Of a stretch of DNA of 64,000 nt, positions 44,873 to 53,873 are shown piece after piece (position 1 is the stretch's first letter; each line of letters starts with the position of its first letter). The notes beneath the pieces were generated by a model. It made no database searches and had not been told where the DNA came from. It saw only the letters and a list, made by a program, of their open reading frames with translations. Source of the stretch: Methyloligella sp050110875. Lineage in GTDB: Bacteria; Pseudomonadota; Alphaproteobacteria; Rhizobiales; Methyloligellaceae. The stretch spans positions 1,922,001-1,986,000 of the forward strand of contig CP188828.1 in assembly GCA_050110875.1 (NCBI GenBank). The letters run 5' to 3'. The position numbers were made by a program, and so were the translations under genes.

Positions 44873-45124
44873 ATGCGCCTGCTCTATTTCGCTTGGGTCC
44901 GGGAAAAGACCGGCATCGCATCGGAGGAGATCGAGCTCCCGGCCCATATCGAGACGATCGCCGACCTGATGCGCTGGCAGAAGACCCGCGGCGAGGAATT
45001 CGCCGCCGCCTTCGAGCGGGACAACGTCATCCGCGCCGCCATCGACCAGACCCACGCCCGCCACGACGCGGTGATCGCCGGCGCGAACGAGATCGCCTTC
45101 TTCCCGCCGGTGACGGGAGGCTAG
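44873..45124 (+). CDS. moaD: Molybdopterin synthase small subunit MoaD
   Basis: 83 residues from the ATG at 44873. Ubiquitin-like fold with the C-terminal PPVTGG; the terminal Gly-Gly is thiocarboxylated and donates sulfur to precursor Z. It starts two bases after pgsA stops and ends two bases before moaE, in the conserved alphaproteobacterial order pgsA-moaD-moaE. Confidence 0.94.
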   Translation: MRLLYFAWVREKTGIASEEIELPAHIETIADLMRWQKTRGEEFAAAFERDNVIRAAIDQTHARHDAVIAGANEIAFFPPVTGG

Positions 45125-45126
45125 CG

Positions 45127-45627
45127 ATGATCCGCATCCAGGAAGCCGATTTCGATATCGCCGCCGAGATCGAGACCCTGAAGGACGGCCGCACCGATAT
45201 CGGCGCCATCGTCACCTTCACTGGCACTGTGCGCGATCGCGGCAGCGAAAAAGCCATCGATTCCATGACCCTGGAGCATTATCCGGGCATGACCGAGAAG
45301 GAGCTGGCACGGCTCGAGACGGAGGCGAAAGCGCGCTGGCCCCTTCAGGCCAGTCTCATCGTCCACCGCGTCGGAAAGCTGAGGCCGGGTGACAACATCG
45401 TCCTCGTCGCCACCGCGTCGGAGCATCGCCACGCCGCTTTCGAAGCCGCCGCCTTCCTAATGGATTATTTGAAGACCGACGCGCCGTTCTGGAAATACGA
45501 GGACGGCCCGGACGGGGCCCGCTGGGTCGAGGCCCGGTCCAGCGACGATGCGGCGAAGGAAAGCTGGTCCAAGCCGGACGCGGCAAAGAAAGAAAAGAAA
45601 GAGAAGAAAGAACCGGCCGGCGCCTAG
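45127..45627 (+). CDS. moaE: Molybdopterin synthase large subunit MoaE
   Basis: 166 residues from the ATG at 45127. MoaE features: TGTVRDRG, MTLEHYPGMTEKEL, VHRVGKLRPGDNIVLVATAS, HRHAAFEAAAFLMDYLKTDAPFWK. It forms the dithiolene with MoaD. The last ~30 residues are a Lys/Glu/Pro-rich extension (KKEKKEKKEPAGA). Its stop overlaps the convergent bluB stop by four bases. Confidence 0.95.
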   Translation: MIRIQEADFDIAAEIETLKDGRTDIGAIVTFTGTVRDRGSEKAIDSMTLEHYPGMTEKELARLETEAKARWPLQASLIVHRVGKLRPGDNIVLVATASEHRHAAFEAAAFLMDYLKTDAPFWKYEDGPDGARWVEARSSDDAAKESWSKPDAAKKEKKEKKEPAGA

Positions 45628-46292
45628 CGGTAGAAGATCACCGTCTCCGCCGCCCGCCGCTTCTCCCAGCCTTGCCGCTCCAGCAGCGGCGTCTCCACCG
45701 CCTCTTGCGGGTAGCCGAGACAGAGATAGCCGATCAGCCGCCACTCTTCCGGCACGTCCAGCGCTTCCCGTACCGTTTCCGGCTCCAGGATCGATACCCA
45801 GCCGATCCCGAGCCCCTCGGCCCGCGCCGCGAGCCACAAGGTGTGAATGGCGATCGCCACGGAATAATCGATGGCTTGCGGCATGGTCTTCCGCCCCAGC
45901 CCATGGCCCTGATGGGTCTCCCGGTCGGCGAATACCGCGATCTGGCACGGCGCATCGTTGAGCCCGGCCAGCTTCAGCCGCGCGTAACGATCGGCCCGGC
46001 TGGGCTCCTGGGCCGACAGAGCGTCCCGATTGCAGGCCTCGAAACAGGCCCGGACCGCCGCCCGTCTCGCCGCATCCTCGACCAGCACGAAGCGCCAAGG
46101 CTCGCTCAACCCCACGGACGGCGACAGACAGGCGATGCCGATCAGCCGCTCCACCGCCCCTTCGGGCAGCGGATCGCGCTTGAAGTGGCGCACGTCGCGC
46201 CGCCAGGTGAGAAGATCGAGAAGCTGCTCGCGGAAGGCCGCATCGAATTCGGGCGGTTCCGGAGATCTCGACTCCGGTTGCTCCATAGCCAT
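45624..46292 (-). CDS. bluB: 5,6-dimethylbenzimidazole synthase BluB
   Basis: 222 residues of the nitroreductase-like flavin fold. The BluB-specific stretches are TWRRDVRHFKRDPLPEGAVE, CLSPSVGLSEPWRFVLVEDA and YCLGYPQEAVETP-like sequence (LCLGYPQEAVETPLLE). BluB splits reduced FMN with oxygen to make the lower ligand of vitamin B12. That links to the cobalamin-dependent methylmalonyl-CoA mutase in this window. A generic nitroreductase is the alternative, but the two motifs favour BluB. Confidence 0.9.
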   Translation of the reverse strand: MAMEQPESRSPEPPEFDAAFREQLLDLLTWRRDVRHFKRDPLPEGAVERLIGIACLSPSVGLSEPWRFVLVEDAARRAAVRACFEACNRDALSAQEPSRADRYARLKLAGLNDAPCQIAVFADRETHQGHGLGRKTMPQAIDYSVAIAIHTLWLAARAEGLGIGWVSILEPETVREALDVPEEWRLIGYLCLGYPQEAVETPLLERQGWEKRRAAETVIFYR

Positions 46293-46325
46293 GCGCCTCG
46301 CAACCGATGATGCCGCCGAAAGAGG

Positions 46326-47228
46326 CTAGCCCGTGGCGGCCACCGCCGCCGCGCGCTGCGGCTGCACCAGATTGATATAGTCTTCCATCAGCGTCTTGGT
46401 GATCGCACCGACCTCGAACCGATAGTCGCCGATCTCGGAGACGGGCGTGACCTCGGCGGCCGTGCCGGTGATGAAGCACTCGCTGAACTCGCCGAGCTCC
46501 TCCGGCTTGATATGCCGCTCGACGACCTCGAAGCCCCGCTTCTTGGCAAGCTCGATCACCGTCCGCCGCGTGATGCCGTCCAGGAAGCAGTCGGGGATCG
46601 GCGTATGCAGCACGCCGTCCTTGATCAGGAAGATATTCGCCCCCGTCCCCTCGGCGATATAGCCGCGCCAATCGAGCATCAGCGCATCGGCGTAGCCTTC
46701 CCGCTCCGCCCGGTGCTTCTCGATGGTGCAGATCATGTAGAGACCGGCGGCCTTGCTCTTCACCGGTGCTGTGGCGGGATCGGGCCTGCGATACTTGGCG
46801 AAGGTCATCCGGATGCCCTTCAGCCGCGCGGCCGGATCGAAATAGGAGCCCCACTCCCAAGCGGCGATGGCGAGGTGAATGGCGTTGTTCTGGGCCGAAA
46901 CGCCCATCTGCTCCGAGCCGCGCCAGGCGATCGGCCGCACATAGCCGTTGACCAGCCCGTTGGCGGCAACGACCTCGCGGCAGGCGGCATCGATCTCAGC
47001 GACGCTGTAGGGGATCTCGAAATCCAGAATCTCGGCGGATTTATGCAGCCGCTCGTTATGCTCGGTCAGCTTGAAGATTGCGCCGTCATACAGACGCTCG
47101 CCCTCGAACACCGCGCTGCCGTAATGCAAGCCGTGGGTGAGAAGATGCAAGTTCGCATCCGTCCACGGCACCAGCTTGCCGTCGAGCCAGATAAAGCCGT
47201 CCCGCTGATCGAAAGGGATCGCCGCCAT
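46326..47228 (-). CDS. ilvE: Branched-chain amino acid aminotransferase
   Basis: 300 residues, PLP fold type IV. Lys159 in KSKAAGLYM binds the cofactor (the same number as in E. coli IlvE), with HGLHYGSAVFEGERLY, WRGYIAEGTGANIFLI and FLDGITRRTVIELAK around. It makes valine, leucine and isoleucine from keto acids in the cytosol. It diverges from the MarR-type gene; the shared 170-base region holds a palindromic site. Confidence 0.94.
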   Translation of the reverse strand: MAAIPFDQRDGFIWLDGKLVPWTDANLHLLTHGLHYGSAVFEGERLYDGAIFKLTEHNERLHKSAEILDFEIPYSVAEIDAACREVVAANGLVNGYVRPIAWRGSEQMGVSAQNNAIHLAIAAWEWGSYFDPAARLKGIRMTFAKYRRPDPATAPVKSKAAGLYMICTIEKHRAEREGYADALMLDWRGYIAEGTGANIFLIKDGVLHTPIPDCFLDGITRRTVIELAKKRGFEVVERHIKPEELGEFSECFITGTAAEVTPVSEIGDYRFEVGAITKTLMEDYINLVQPQRAAAVAATG

Positions 47229-47370
47229 CGCTCATTCCTCCCAAGTGCCGGCTAACCGGGGACTTGTCGCATTTTTGAGAACCGGCTGCCCCGCCTTCGG
47301 AAGCCGCGAAAAAGCGGGCGGTTCCGATTGCGTGAGTAGACCTTGAGGAGTATCAATGGCACGAAAATAA

Positions 47371-47385
47371 GTCAACAAGGCTGAC
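47371..47385. promoter_or_regulatory. Palindromic site between ilvE and marR-type gene, possible operator
   Basis: GTCAACAAGGCTGAC, outer arms GTCA and TGAC, lies about 13 bases before the MarR-type gene start. MarR proteins typically bind short palindromes in such divergent regions. Binding is inferred only. Confidence 0.35.
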
Positions 47386-47397
47386 ATAACTGGTCCC

Positions 47398-48009
47398 GTG
47401 ACGGAAAACGCACATATCCGCCCCGAGGAGGGCGAGCCCGGCACGTTCCTCACCCCGGACGAACAGGCGAAGCTGCTCGGATTCTCCGAGCTGCTGTTCT
47501 TCGCCTATCGGGACTTCACCGGCGATCCCGATGCCATCCTGCGGGTGCTCGGCTTCGGCCGCGCCCATCACCGGGTGCTTCATTTCGTGACCCGCAAGCC
47601 GGGCCTGCGCGTGGCCGATCTCCTTGAGCTGCTCAAGATCACCAAGCAGAGCCTGGGCCGGGTCCTGCGCGAGCTCATCGACACGGGGTACATCCGCCAA
47701 GAGGCCGGCAGCCAGGATCGGCGCGAGAGACTGCTCTACCCGACCGAGGCCGGCGTCGATCTCGCCAGGCGGCTCTCCGCGCCCCAGCTCGTCCGTCTGG
47801 CCAAGGCCTTCGAGGCGGCGGGACCGAATGCGGAAATCGTGGTAAGGCGTTTTCTGGAAGCCATGGCCAATGCCGAAGATCGGCCTCAAATGGCCAAGAT
47901 GGTCTCCGAAGAATTGGATACGCTCAAATCGTCCGGCCAGGCCGCCAAGAAGAGCCGCGACGGCGATAGCGATTCGAGGCTGAAAGATTCCCGCGAGCGC
48001 GCCGGTTGA
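47398..48009 (+). CDS. petP: MarR-family transcriptional regulator (PetP-like)
   Basis: 203 residues from GTG at 47398. Winged helix: KPGLRVADLLELLKITKQSL, GRVLRELIDTGYIRQ, RDRRERLLYPT-type wing (QDRRERLLYPTEAG). Residues 170-203 are a charged tail. The gene order MarR, OmpR-type regulator and kinase is that of the petP-petR locus of Rhodobacter and its relatives. Name given by order and family only. Confidence 0.85.
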   Translation: MTENAHIRPEEGEPGTFLTPDEQAKLLGFSELLFFAYRDFTGDPDAILRVLGFGRAHHRVLHFVTRKPGLRVADLLELLKITKQSLGRVLRELIDTGYIRQEAGSQDRRERLLYPTEAGVDLARRLSAPQLVRLAKAFEAAGPNAEIVVRRFLEAMANAEDRPQMAKMVSEELDTLKSSGQAAKKSRDGDSDSRLKDSRERAG

Positions 48010-48031
48010 TCCTCAGCGCTTAGGACCGAGT

Positions 48032-48748
48032 GTGGACGCCATGGCGAATGCGCCCAAAGCCCAGACGAAATGTCCGGAAGACAATGCCGCGCATATTCTG
48101 GTGGTTGATGACGACAGCCGAATCCGCGATCTCCTGGCCCGCTATCTCGTGGAGAATGGCTACCGGGTCTCCACCGCCATCGATGCGGAATCGGCCCGCG
48201 CCACCTTGCGCGGTCTCTCCTTCGATCTCTTGATCCTCGACGTGATGATGCCGCGCGAGAGCGGCCTCGATCTCGCCCGCGATCTCAAATCGAGCTCCAA
48301 CGTGCCCATCCTCATGCTCACCGCCAGGGCCGAGGCGGATGAGCGCATCGAAGGGCTGGAGACCGGCGCCGACGATTATCTCACCAAGCCTTTCGAGCCC
48401 CGCGAGCTGCTGCTCCGGGTCGGCAACATCCTGAAGCGCGGCGGCGAGGCCGGCGGAGGCGTCATCCAGCTCGGCGAATTCACCTTCCATATCCATCGCG
48501 GCGAGCTGAAGCGGGGCGACGAGACCGTGCGTCTCACCGAGCGGGAGCGCGACCTGCTTCGCTATTTCGCCCAGCGCGGCGGCGTGCCGGTCTCGCGCCA
48601 CGAGCTGGCCAAGGATGCCGGCACCGGCGGCGAGCGCGCCGTGGACGTTCAGATCAATCGCCTGCGTCGAAAGCTCGAGAAGGATCCGGCCAATCCCGTC
48701 TATCTGCAGACCGTCCGCGGCACCGGCTACGTGCTTTATCCGGAATGA
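48032..48748 (+). CDS. petR: OmpR-family response regulator (PetR-like)
   Basis: 238 residues from GTG at 48032 (an ATG three codons later is possible). REC domain with phosphorylated Asp70 (LLILDVMMP), Thr in LTAR and Lys119 (TKPF). The C-terminal winged helix runs VRLTERERDLLRYFAQRGG and VDVQINRLRRKLEKDPANPVY. It activates or represses genes with its kinase, whose start overlaps the stop by four bases (ATGA). Confidence 0.92.
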   Translation: MDAMANAPKAQTKCPEDNAAHILVVDDDSRIRDLLARYLVENGYRVSTAIDAESARATLRGLSFDLLILDVMMPRESGLDLARDLKSSSNVPILMLTARAEADERIEGLETGADDYLTKPFEPRELLLRVGNILKRGGEAGGGVIQLGEFTFHIHRGELKRGDETVRLTERERDLLRYFAQRGGVPVSRHELAKDAGTGGERAVDVQINRLRRKLEKDPANPVYLQTVRGTGYVLYPE

Positions 48749-50193
48749 TGTCTCTCGTCCCGGACAGCACGACGTTGAGAACGAGGCTGAAGCGCTGGCG
48801 CTTCCCCATCCTGCGCCGCGTGGCGCGGCTGTTCCGCTTTCCCGTGCTCCGCCGCTTCCGGACCTATTTCCGCGATCAGATGCCGAAGGGCCTCTATGCC
48901 CGCGCGCTGATCATCATCATCGCGCCCATGGTGCTGCTCCAGTCGGTGCTCACCTTCGTGTTCCTGGAGCGCCACTGGCAGATGGTCACCCGCCGGCTCT
49001 CCATCTCCACCGTGCAGAGCATCGCCCTCCTGGTCGATGTCTACCGGTCCTATCCCCAGGACCAGAATAACGAGAAGCTGATCGACATGGCCGAGAAGGA
49101 TCTCGGCTTGCGGCTTCAGATCGTCCCGGGCGGAGAGCTGCCCCAAGCCCGCTCCAAGCCCTTTTTCGACCTCCTCGATACCACCCTGTCGGAAGAGCTG
49201 GAGGAGCATCTCGGCCTGCCCTTCTGGATCGATACGGTCGGCCGGTCGAAATATGTCGATATCCGCATCAAGCTGGACGACGCGGTGATGCATATCCTGG
49301 CCCGGCGCAGCCAGACCTACGCATCGAACTCACAGATCTTCCTATTCTGGATGCTGGGCACCTCCCTGGTGCTGCTCACCGTCGCCATCCTGTTCCTGCG
49401 CAATCAGATCCGCCCCGTGGTGCGCCTGTCGGAAGCGGCCGAAAGCTTCGGCAAGGGCCGGCCCGTCCCGCCCGATTTCCGCCCCCGCGGCGCACGCGAG
49501 GTGCGCCAGGCGGCCATCGCCTTCCTGGAGATGCGCGACCGCATCGAGCGCCATGTGGAGCAGCGCACCACCATGCTCGCCGGCGTCAGCCACGACCTAC
49601 GCACCATCCTCACCCGGTTCCGGCTGGAGCTCGCCCTGCTCGGCGAAGCGCCCGAGATCGATGCCATGCGCGAGGATGTCGACGAGATGCAGGCGATGCT
49701 GGAAGACTATATGGCCTTCGCCAAGGGCGATGAGGGCGAGAAGACCGCGCGCACCGACATCGCCGAGATGCTCAACGACATCCGCAACGAGGTGCTGACC
49801 GCCCCCCACGCGAAGGACGTCGAAAGCATCACCGTCGAGATCCGGAACATCGATCTCGTCGTTCCGGTGAAGCGGCATGCCTTCAAGCGTGCCGTCGCCA
49901 ATCTGGTGAACAACGCCGCCCGCTTCGCCCGTCACGTAGCCATCGAGGCGCGCAAGACCGGCGACTCCCTCATCGTCACCATCGACGACGACGGGCCGGG
50001 CATTCCGGAAGAAGAGCGGGAGCAGGTGTTCCGGCCCTTCTATCGGCTGGACGATTCACGCAATCAGGATTCCGGCTCGACCGGCCTCGGGATGGCCATC
50101 GCCCGCGACATCGCCCGCCTTCATGGCGGCGATATCACCTTGAGCGAATCTCCCATGGGCGGCCTCCACGCGGAGCTGCGCATCCCGGTCTGA
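48745..50193 (+). CDS. Sensor histidine kinase, partner of the PetR-like regulator
   Basis: 482 residues, ATG overlapping the regulator's stop. Two membrane segments (about 52-74 and 198-218) flank a periplasmic sensor of ~120 residues with no known domain. Then a HAMP-like region, the phospho-accepting His283 in AGVSHDLRTILTRFR, and an ATPase with NLVNNAARFA, DDDGPGIPEEE and STGLGMAIARDIARLHGG. EnvZ-like architecture. Sensed signal unknown. Confidence 0.93.
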   Translation: MMSLVPDSTTLRTRLKRWRFPILRRVARLFRFPVLRRFRTYFRDQMPKGLYARALIIIIAPMVLLQSVLTFVFLERHWQMVTRRLSISTVQSIALLVDVYRSYPQDQNNEKLIDMAEKDLGLRLQIVPGGELPQARSKPFFDLLDTTLSEELEEHLGLPFWIDTVGRSKYVDIRIKLDDAVMHILARRSQTYASNSQIFLFWMLGTSLVLLTVAILFLRNQIRPVVRLSEAAESFGKGRPVPPDFRPRGAREVRQAAIAFLEMRDRIERHVEQRTTMLAGVSHDLRTILTRFRLELALLGEAPEIDAMREDVDEMQAMLEDYMAFAKGDEGEKTARTDIAEMLNDIRNEVLTAPHAKDVESITVEIRNIDLVVPVKRHAFKRAVANLVNNAARFARHVAIEARKTGDSLIVTIDDDGPGIPEEEREQVFRPFYRLDDSRNQDSGSTGLGMAIARDIARLHGGDITLSESPMGGLHAELRIPV

Positions 50194-50205
50194 CGGTCCG
50201 GTCGG

Positions 50206-50913
50206 CTAATAGCCGCTCGGCGCTTCGCTCATCCCGGGCGACACGCTGGACGGCGAAGGCGCCGCGCTCTCTCTGTCGGCGTCTTTCTTGCGCGACTTGC
50301 CCGGCACGCAGCAGCACAGCACCCGGGTGACGCAGCCGCAGACCGACGTAAACTTGGACAGGGCCTCGTCGCCCTTGGTGAGCTTGCGGTCGAGCAGCGC
50401 CATGGTCTTCTCGAAGCCGGGAGAATCGTCGTCCAGCCAATAGCGGAGAACATAGCCGTAGACGCCGGTCAGACCGGCGATCCGCATCCGTCCCATGGGG
50501 CCCGTGGCCGAGATGCCCGCACCTTCCAACATCCAGGATTGCGCGGCCAGGGCGGAAGGGAGCAACTGCCCGGCCTCGCTCGGGCGCGTCCCCAGATCCT
50601 TCACGATCCGCCGCAAGGCGTCCCGGTAGGGCGCCATCACCTCGAAACGGGTCATGATCGCATCGAGCAACCGATCCTTCGCCGGCTGCTCCCGGTCTGG
50701 GGCGCCCATCTTCTCCAGCACGGCGCTATCGACCTCCCGCTGGAAGGCCCGGAGAATATCGCTCTTGGTATCGAACTCTTTCCTGAGATCGGCCAGGCTC
50801 ACCCCGGCGCGCGCGGCGACTTCGGCCATGGACAGGGCGTTCCAGCCTTGATGCTCCGCCAACTCCAGCGCGGCGCGGACGACCTTCGTACGGGTGGAGA
50901 AATCGTTCAGCAT
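50206..50913 (-). CDS. TetR-family regulator with a Cys-rich C-terminal tail
   Basis: 235 residues from the ATG at 50913 (AGGGAGGA seven bases upstream). N-terminal TetR helix-turn-helix: ALSMAEVAARAGVSLADLRK, FDTKSDILRAF. The ligand-binding half is helical. Near the C-terminus five Cys lie in twelve residues (SVCGCVTRVLCCCVPG), followed by Lys/Arg and a Ser/Pro-rich end. That tail is unusual for TetR proteins and could bind metal, sense redox state or be lipidated. Monocistronic. Confidence 0.87.
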   Translation of the reverse strand: MLNDFSTRTKVVRAALELAEHQGWNALSMAEVAARAGVSLADLRKEFDTKSDILRAFQREVDSAVLEKMGAPDREQPAKDRLLDAIMTRFEVMAPYRDALRRIVKDLGTRPSEAGQLLPSALAAQSWMLEGAGISATGPMGRMRIAGLTGVYGYVLRYWLDDDSPGFEKTMALLDRKLTKGDEALSKFTSVCGCVTRVLCCCVPGKSRKKDADRESAAPSPSSVSPGMSEAPSGY

Positions 50914-51012
50914 GGCAATCCTCCCTTTCAAGACAAAGATAGGGAGGGGAAGTGGCAGCCGTAAGACCGCTGCAACCGTTTTTGGAAAGTCCGAAGGATT
51001 GAACCGGAGGAT

Positions 51013-51834
51013 TTAGGTAGAAAGCTCTTCGGAGCGCTTGGCGGCCTTCGCCATGGCCCGCCGCATCAGCGCCTCCAGCCCGTCGTCGGCCATCAGCACG
51101 TCGAGCGCCGCCGCGGTCACCCCTTGCGGCGAGGTCACGTTCTCACGCAGTTGGCCCGGCGGCAAAGCGGACTCTTGCATCAGCGCCCCGGCGCCCGCCA
51201 CGGTCTCGCGGGCAAGCTCGGCGGCGAGCTCCGGTGCCAGCCCGAGCGAAACACCGGCCTGGGCCATGCATTCGGTAAGCAGGAAGACATAGGCCGGCCC
51301 GCTGCCCGAAAGCGCGGTCACCGCATCCATCCCCGTCTCCTCCTCCAGCCACAGCACGGTGCCGCCGGCCTGCAGCAGCAGATCGCAATGCTGGCGCTGC
51401 TCCGACGTCACAGTGTCATTGGCGCAAGCTACAATGACCCCCTGGCCGATGGCCGCCGGCGTGTTGGGCATGGCGCGGATCACCGCCGCATCGGACGGCA
51501 GCTTCGCCTCCAGCCCGGCCAGCGTCTTGCCCGCCGCGATGGAGACCACCACGGTCCCCTCGCCCACCAGCGGCGCCAGACCGGGCAGCACCGCATCGAT
51601 CGTCTGCGGCTTCACCGCCAGGACCACGATCGCCGGATCGAGCGAACGATCCGCCTCGGCCACCGGCCTGATGCCGAGACCTTCCAGCCGCGCCGCCATC
51701 TCCGGCGACGGGTTCGGATCCTGGACGTGAATGAGGTTGGGGCTCAGCCCCGCATCGAGCCAGCCGGACAGCATGGCCCCGCCCATCTTCCCGGCGCCCA
51801 CCAGGAGCACCGGCCGGGAAAGGTCGAGGCTCAC
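51013..51834 (-). CDS. proC: Pyrroline-5-carboxylate reductase
   Basis: 273 residues from GTG at 51834. Nucleotide motif GAGKMGGAML (13-22), then VLAVKPQTIDAVL, IRAMPNTPAAIGQGV, LSGSGPAYVFLLTE and LMQESALPPGQLRENVTSPQGVTAAAL (quoted in parts). It makes proline from pyrroline-5-carboxylate with NAD(P)H. Its GTG start overlaps the YbjN-like gene's TGA (GTGA), so the two are translationally coupled. Confidence 0.95.
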   Translation of the reverse strand: MSLDLSRPVLLVGAGKMGGAMLSGWLDAGLSPNLIHVQDPNPSPEMAARLEGLGIRPVAEADRSLDPAIVVLAVKPQTIDAVLPGLAPLVGEGTVVVSIAAGKTLAGLEAKLPSDAAVIRAMPNTPAAIGQGVIVACANDTVTSEQRQHCDLLLQAGGTVLWLEEETGMDAVTALSGSGPAYVFLLTECMAQAGVSLGLAPELAAELARETVAGAGALMQESALPPGQLRENVTSPQGVTAAALDVLMADDGLEALMRRAMAKAAKRSEELST

Positions 51835-52331
51835 GCGGTCCCCTGCACTTCGAGCATGGTCGCCGCCAGCGCGTCCTCAGGGGATTTCCCGGCCCAGAGC
51901 ACGAATTGGAATGCCTGGTAATAGCGCTCGCAAGCATCCAACGCCGCGCTCAGCAACGCCTTGCACTGGGCAGGCTGGGTCTCCGCCCCCGCCAGCAACA
52001 GACCGTGCCGGTAGAGCATCATCCCGTCTTCCTTCCAGAAGTCGAAATGGCCGAGCCAAAGCTGCTCGTTGATCATCGCCATCAGACGATAGGTCTCCGC
52101 GAGCCGGGCATGAGACACCTTGAAGTCGAAGGCGCATGCCAGGTGCAGGGACTCCAGATCGTCCCGCCAGCTCAACGAGACATTGTAGTCGCACCAAGCG
52201 CCGCCGACCGAAAGCGTGAGCTCGTCGGATGCGCTTCTTTCGAAGGGCCAATCGTGCGTGATGGCGATCTGCTCCATCACGTCTACGGGATTGGCGAAGT
52301 GGTCGAGTTCGTTCTGCAATAGTATAGCCAT
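51831..52331 (-). CDS. YbjN-domain protein (type III secretion chaperone-like)
   Basis: 166 residues from the ATG at 52331 (AGAGGACACGC upstream). Features: NPVDVMEQIAITHDWPFERS, LSVGGAWCDYNVSLSWRDD, LHLACAFDFKVSHARLAETY. This is the YbjN family, with a chaperone-like alpha/beta fold and no enzymatic activity known; E. coli YbjN modulates motility and stress traits. Coupled to proC, an arrangement common in Hyphomicrobiales. Confidence 0.9.
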   Translation of the reverse strand: MAILLQNELDHFANPVDVMEQIAITHDWPFERSASDELTLSVGGAWCDYNVSLSWRDDLESLHLACAFDFKVSHARLAETYRLMAMINEQLWLGHFDFWKEDGMMLYRHGLLLAGAETQPAQCKALLSAALDACERYYQAFQFVLWAGKSPEDALAATMLEVQGTA

Positions 52332-52526
52332 GCGTGTCCTCTGTGGCCTAGGCAGAGTTCCGCGCACAAATGACGCCGCCGCGAATCAGTTGATGAATCA
52401 GTTATATATTGCAGATTCCGGGTCCACCACCTGCACTGGCGCCAATAACCGCCGAAAATTGTGGATGGACGAAAGAGAGCCCTGAAAAGGCCGAAAAATC
52501 AGAGTCCGAAGGCCGGCAGAAGCCTG

Positions 52527-52844
52527 TTAACAACGCTTCTTCTTGGCCGGTTTTCTGACCGGGCGGTTCGTCTCCGGCGCCCCGCCATGCAGGCTCGCGA
52601 TCAGCGCCTCGAGCGCCGTGATATCGGCCCGCAGCTGCGCGTTCTCTTCCCGCGCCTTCTGGGCCATGGCTTTGACGGCGTCGAATTCCTCGCGCTTCAC
52701 CAGATCGAACTCGGCCAGAATGCGCTCCACCTGGCTGCGCACGGCATTCTGCATCTCCTTGCGCACCCCTTGGGCGGCGCCGGCGGCATCTGTCATCAAT
52801 TTACCGATCTCGTCGAAGAAACGGCCGCTGGTCTGGGTCATCAT
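52527..52844 (-). CDS. ubiK: UbiK-like accessory factor (BMFP family)
   Basis: 105 residues from ATG at 52844. An N-terminal amphipathic helix (GRFFDEIGKLMTDAAGAAQG) and a C-terminal coiled coil (REEFDAVKAMAQKAREENAQ, LRADITALEALIASL) define the BMFP/UbiK family, which helps ubiquinone synthesis under air. Basic end (RKPAKKKRC). It diverges from lgt. Confidence 0.88.
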   Translation of the reverse strand: MMTQTSGRFFDEIGKLMTDAAGAAQGVRKEMQNAVRSQVERILAEFDLVKREEFDAVKAMAQKAREENAQLRADITALEALIASLHGGAPETNRPVRKPAKKKRC

Positions 52845-53021
52845 CGAACCTTCATTTTGTCGCGCTAGGGCGTGGCGCACATTACGGATTTGGCTCTAAC
52901 TATGGGATGCGCCGGATCGGCGCGCAAGATGGCGAGCCGCCCTCCCTGCCCGCGTGCTTGACAGCTCATCCAGGCCGGTAAAGGGTCCGCCGCATCCAAA
53001 CGGTCTCCAGCGGGACACCCA

Positions 53022-53873
53022 ATGCCTCTTCTCGCCATTCCCTACCCGGTCATCGATCCTGTCGCCTTCAGCCTCGGCCCCGTCGAGGTGCGTTGGTACG
53101 GCCTCGCCTACATGGCCGGCATCCTGCTGGGCTGGCTCTACGCCAGGCGTCTCGTCTCCCGCTCCGATCTGTGGAACGGCAAGCCGCCCATGACGGTGAG
53201 CCAGACCGACGACTTCCTGCTCTGGATCACCCTCGGCATCGTGGTCGGCGGCCGCCTCGGCTTCGTGCTGTTCTACGAGCCGAGCTATTATTGGCAGCAC
53301 CCGGCGGAGATTCCCGCGCTTTGGGGCGGCGGCATGGCCTTCCATGGCGGCCTCCTGGGCGTGGTGATCGCCGTGGCGATCTTCGCCTGGCGGAAAAACA
53401 TCAATCCGCTCTCCTTGGGCGATATCGCCTCCGCCGCAACGCCGTTCGGCTTGCTGTTCGGCCGTCTCGCCAACTTCATCAACGGCGAGGTCGTCGGCCG
53501 CACCACCGACGTGCCCTGGGCCATGGTGTTCCCCGGCGCCGGCGACGAGCCGCGCCACCCCAGCCAGCTTTACGAGGGCTTGCTGGAAGGCGTCGCCCTG
53601 TTCGTTATCTTGCGCATCGCGACCCATCGCTTCGGCGCGCTGAACCGGCCGGGCACCGTCTTCGGGCTCTTCCTGGTCTTCTACGGCATCTTCAGAAGCG
53701 CGCTCGAATTCGTGCGCGAGCCCCATCCCGATCATCCCCTGGATATCGGCATCCTCACCCCGGGCATCGCCTATTCGATCCCCATGATCGCGATCGGCCT
53801 ATGGCTGATCTGGCGGGCCCGCCGCAAGGCCGAGGCAAGCCTCGGCGCCAATGAAAGCGCGGATGCCGCTTGA
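53022..53873 (+). CDS. lgt: Prolipoprotein diacylglyceryl transferase
   Basis: 283 residues, several membrane segments. Lgt signature GRLANFINGEVVGRTTDVPW (Arg and Asn of the phosphatidylglycerol-binding site), WGGGMAFHGG and RHPSQLYEGLLEG are present. It transfers diacylglyceryl from phosphatidylglycerol to the lipobox Cys of prolipoproteins; PgsA in this window supplies the donor. It heads lgt-midA-pgeF. Confidence 0.97.
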   Translation: MPLLAIPYPVIDPVAFSLGPVEVRWYGLAYMAGILLGWLYARRLVSRSDLWNGKPPMTVSQTDDFLLWITLGIVVGGRLGFVLFYEPSYYWQHPAEIPALWGGGMAFHGGLLGVVIAVAIFAWRKNINPLSLGDIASAATPFGLLFGRLANFINGEVVGRTTDVPWAMVFPGAGDEPRHPSQLYEGLLEGVALFVILRIATHRFGALNRPGTVFGLFLVFYGIFRSALEFVREPHPDHPLDIGILTPGIAYSIPMIAIGLWLIWRARRKAEASLGANESADAA

